64,000 bases of DNA from assembly GCA_036244855.1 (NCBI GenBank), contig BQKZ01000500.1:106624-170623 (forward strand). The letters run 5' to 3'. A program made the position numbers and the translations under genes. The DNA is from Temnopleurus reevesii. Its lineage: Eukaryota; Echinodermata; Echinoidea; Temnopleuroida; Temnopleuridae. The notes beneath the pieces are model-generated. The model did not search any database and was not told the origin of the DNA. It saw nothing but the letters and a program-made list of their open reading frames with translations. Shown here piece after piece: positions 62,501-64,000 of the stretch (positions within the stretch are counted from its first letter, which is position 1; each line of letters opens with the position of its first letter).

Positions 62501-62639
62501 ACCGGGTATAGAGTGCTGTATTGTTTCACTTTGGCCAATAATTTAACTGTTCTTGCACAATTTAGGAGACAGTGGTGGGCTTTCTTGCCACTTTTGAAGT
62601 CCAACATGTCACTGAGAACTAATTTAATCCTTCTTGCAG

Positions 62640-62849
62640 GTTTTCATCGACGGTCCATACGGCACAGCCACGAGGGGTATCTTCCAAGCAGAGCATGCGG
62701 TCCTTGTCGGGGCTGGTATCGGCGTAACACCCTTCGCATCCATCCTCCAATCGGTGATGCATCGGTACCGTGTCGGTAGGCAGACGTGTCCGATGTGCCA
62801 ACATACGTGGCTCGGAACCGTACCTTCGGACTTGATGAGACTAAAGAAG
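62640..62849 (+). CDS. NOX5: NOX5-like exon E10: NADPH-binding pyrophosphate motif
   Basis: Seventy codons, phase 0 at both ends, between TTCTTGCAG and GTAATT. VFIDGPYGTATRGIF is the FAD/NADPH-adjacent GPYG segment. HAVLVGAGIGVTPFASILQS is the glycine-rich nucleotide-binding turn of the ferredoxin-NADP reductase fold. TCPMCQHTW provides a CxxC-H cluster characteristic of NOX5 at this position. SDLMRLKK leads into the next exon. All residues expected for NADPH binding in this part are present. Two mobile elements lie 140 to 400 bp upstream in intron 9. Confidence 0.97.
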
Positions 62850-63049
62850 GTAATTAATGCCCGAGAAAGAAAACGATGGTTGAAAAAAAGATATGCCCAC
62901 ACGGTTGGGGTTCAGGGGGTGTAGCTGATGTAGGCCTAATACCCATTTTGCTGTGGAGCATCGTATGCCAACGCCCGCCCCAACCACATTTTTCATTATA
63001 ATTGTAGCTACCACAGGAATAAGCAATCAGGATTTTCATTATGCTAAGC

Positions 63050-63255
63050 TGTAAATTGGAAATTAAAAACACTCCCTTGACGCACAAAGACACATGTCAT
63101 ACGGTAAACTGACGCTCGTCGTACGCTCGTTGAGCGCAAGCCGAACGTCAGTCCACCGTCTGATCTGTGTATGCTGTGCGTCCAGAGAGGCGTTTTTAAT
63201 TCCCAAAAACGGTAGGCCGACGCATTTTAAAAACGCAAAGTTGTGAGTCGGCCTT
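63050..63255. mobile_element. MITE-like family A copy 3, left end truncated
   Basis: TTGGAAATTAAAAACACTCC, GGTAAACTGACGCTCGTCGT and GCAAGCCGAACGTCAGTCCA, then ACCGTCTGATC, align with copies 1 and 2. It ends GTGAGTCGGCCTT, matching the right terminus of the copy at 60953. The left terminal repeat was not found. Confidence 0.7.
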
Positions 63256-63312
63256 AACGGGGTCCTGATCATATTACACTCGAACAAGGGTCATGTTTTT
63301 GTAAAACATCTG

Positions 63313-63409
63313 CACACGACTCTACGAACGACTGATGACTCTTTCTAATTCAACACTAGTGGTTAGCATCGAGTGCAGGAAATTGTCACCAGTCGTTCGT
63401 CGAGGCGTG
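63313..63409. mobile_element. Small palindromic element, family D copy 2
   Basis: CACACGACTCTACGAACGAC on the left and CCAGTCGTTCGTCGAGGCGT on the right form an imperfect stem. The left arm matches the copy at 28648 (CACGACTCTACGAACAACTG). The partial motif CCTCTACGAACAACTTTATG just after it may be a remnant of a further copy. Confidence 0.7.
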
Positions 63410-63647
63410 GGTACCTCTACGAACAACTTTATGAAATACAACACAGTATAGTGAATCAATTCCTTGATATGTTTGATTGTTTGAACGAACACTATTTTTG
63501 TGGAATAAGATAAACTACTAAAATAAATTCCGTGACAGATGGGTTCCAATTCATAGATCAAATGAAAAATGACATATTGAATTATAATTAACAGGGTCAC
63601 AGATAACTAACTCGTAACACATTTTTTTCTCCCTCAACATCCTACAG

Positions 63648-63911
63648 GTGGATTTCATTTGGATCAACCGGAACCAAAATGCTTTCGAATGGTTCGTCAG
63701 CCTCCTCACGCAGCTCGAGATGGAACAAGCCCAGGAACCATTTGATCGGTTCTTGGAACTACACATGTACATGACGTCAGCTATGGCTAAGAATGACATG
63801 AAGGGAATCGGGCTCCAGATGGCGCTAGATATCATGCACAAGAAAGGACATCGGGATCTCATTACGGGACTGAAGACAAGGACGCAGCCGGGTAGACCGG
63901 ACTGGAATAAG
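63648..63911 (+). CDS. NOX5: NOX5-like exon E11: C-terminal NADPH-domain core
   Basis: Eighty-eight codons, phase 0, between ACATCCTACAG and GTAGGT. VDFIWINRNQNAFEWFVSLL is a highly conserved NOX5 segment. FLELHMYMTSAMAKNDMKGI, then TGLKTRTQPGRPDW, follow in the expected order for the distal NADPH-binding half. The exon ends at NK; the family's last stretch, with the CGSP-type nicotinamide motif and a terminal aromatic residue, must be encoded downstream of the window. Nothing in the exon suggests loss of function. Confidence 0.97.
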
Positions 63912-64000
63912 GTAGGTATCAGCTTCAGAATATGGGTTGCTCCACTTCGTTGGGGCTGTCGTTTGACGCTTAGTCCGGCGACAATTTGAAATTGCTCTAA
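63912..64000 (+). other. NOX5: Start of intron 11
   Basis: Begins with the donor GTAGGT; the frame of E11 read through it soon meets a stop (TGA at 63988-63990), which supports splicing here. Confidence 0.85.

Larger units (their letters stand above)
61714..62639 (+). other. NOX5: Intron 9 (926 bp)
   Basis: Starts GTAATA and ends TCCTTCTTGCAG. It contains an A run (61734-61749), a CpG-rich palindromic element (62242-62425) and a half copy of MITE family B (62448-62500). The 168-codon minus-strand frame across these elements is an artefact. Confidence 0.88.
62850..63647 (+). other. NOX5: Intron 10 (798 bp)
   Basis: Starts GTAATT and ends ATCCTACAG. It holds a truncated family A element (63050-63255) and a family D palindrome (63313-63409). 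Confidence 0.88.
5968..63911 (+). other. NOX5: NOX5-like NADPH oxidase gene, 11 internal coding exons (both ends missing)
   Basis: Gene envelope. The product is predicted to be a membrane flavocytochrome that moves electrons from cytosolic NADPH through FAD and two haems to O2, making superoxide when Ca2+ binds its EF-hands. I joined 5968-6118, 14600-14810, 28316-28512, 39447-39647, 49245-49435, 49936-50127, 52821-52953, 60456-60772, 61624-61713, 62640-62849 and 63648-63911. Intron phases in order are 1, 2, 1, 1, 0, 0, 1, 0, 0, 0, and no stop interrupts the frame. EF-hands followed by a NOX core, with no p22phox-type dependence implied, is the known NOX5 arrangement; DUOX differs by having a peroxidase-like domain and extra membrane segment. 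The 719 codons seen, plus missing ends, make the protein somewhat longer than human NOX5, mainly through E8. Ends outside the window are inferred from family knowledge. Confidence 0.93.

Noticed and set aside
62101..62607. 168-codon minus-strand open frame
   Set aside because: It runs through the CpG-rich palindrome and half MITE in intron 9; open only because of their composition.

Overview
The window is eukaryotic genomic DNA from an invertebrate deuterostome, most likely an echinoderm and plausibly a sea urchin. The evidence is AT-rich sequence, large introns, a tRNA-derived SINE, LINE 3' fragments with ATT tails, many small foldback elements and long microsatellites. The taxon is inferred from style, not proven. 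Three unresolved stretches (Ns at 31051-31132, 32479 and 36300) show that this is a draft assembly.

One protein-coding gene is supported. It runs left to right across almost the whole window and encodes a NOX5-type, Ca2+-regulated NADPH oxidase. Eleven coding exons (called E1-E11 here) lie between 5968 and 63911. All have AG/GT boundaries, and their phases join into one continuous frame of 2157 nt (719 codons). E1-E2 encode three canonical EF-hands. E3-E6 encode the ferric-reductase membrane domain with the four expected haem histidines. E7 carries the FAD-binding HPFTISS motif. E8-E9 form a long charged linker between the FAD and NADPH halves. E10-E11 encode most of the NADPH-binding domain. 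The first exon(s) with the start codon and N-terminal EF-hand region, and the last exon(s) with the C-terminus, are outside the window. No promoter or poly(A) site was identified.

Layout: 1-5967, upstream intron; 5968-6118, E1; 8.5-kb intron; 14600-14810, E2; 13.5-kb intron; 28316-28512, E3; 10.9-kb intron; 39447-39647, E4; 9.6-kb intron; 49245-49435, E5; 0.5-kb intron; 49936-50127, E6; 2.7-kb intron; 52821-52953, E7; 7.5-kb intron; then E8-E11 from 60456 to 63911 with introns under 1 kb.

The introns hold the most unusual content. A second copy of the first 70 or so bases of E5, with its own acceptor, lies 369 bp upstream between long GAT/CAT repeats; if spliced in before E5 it would force a premature stop. 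Several families of palindromic MITE-like elements sit close to exons. One locus is duplicated around the assembly gap, and only one copy carries an inserted TIR element. A SINE with intact A and B boxes has a 3' tail resembling that of a CR1-like LINE fragment 2.6 kb away. A diverged tandem array occupies about 2.3 kb of intron 7. I saw no second protein-coding host gene, no functional tRNA or rRNA gene, and no CRISPR or prokaryotic features.
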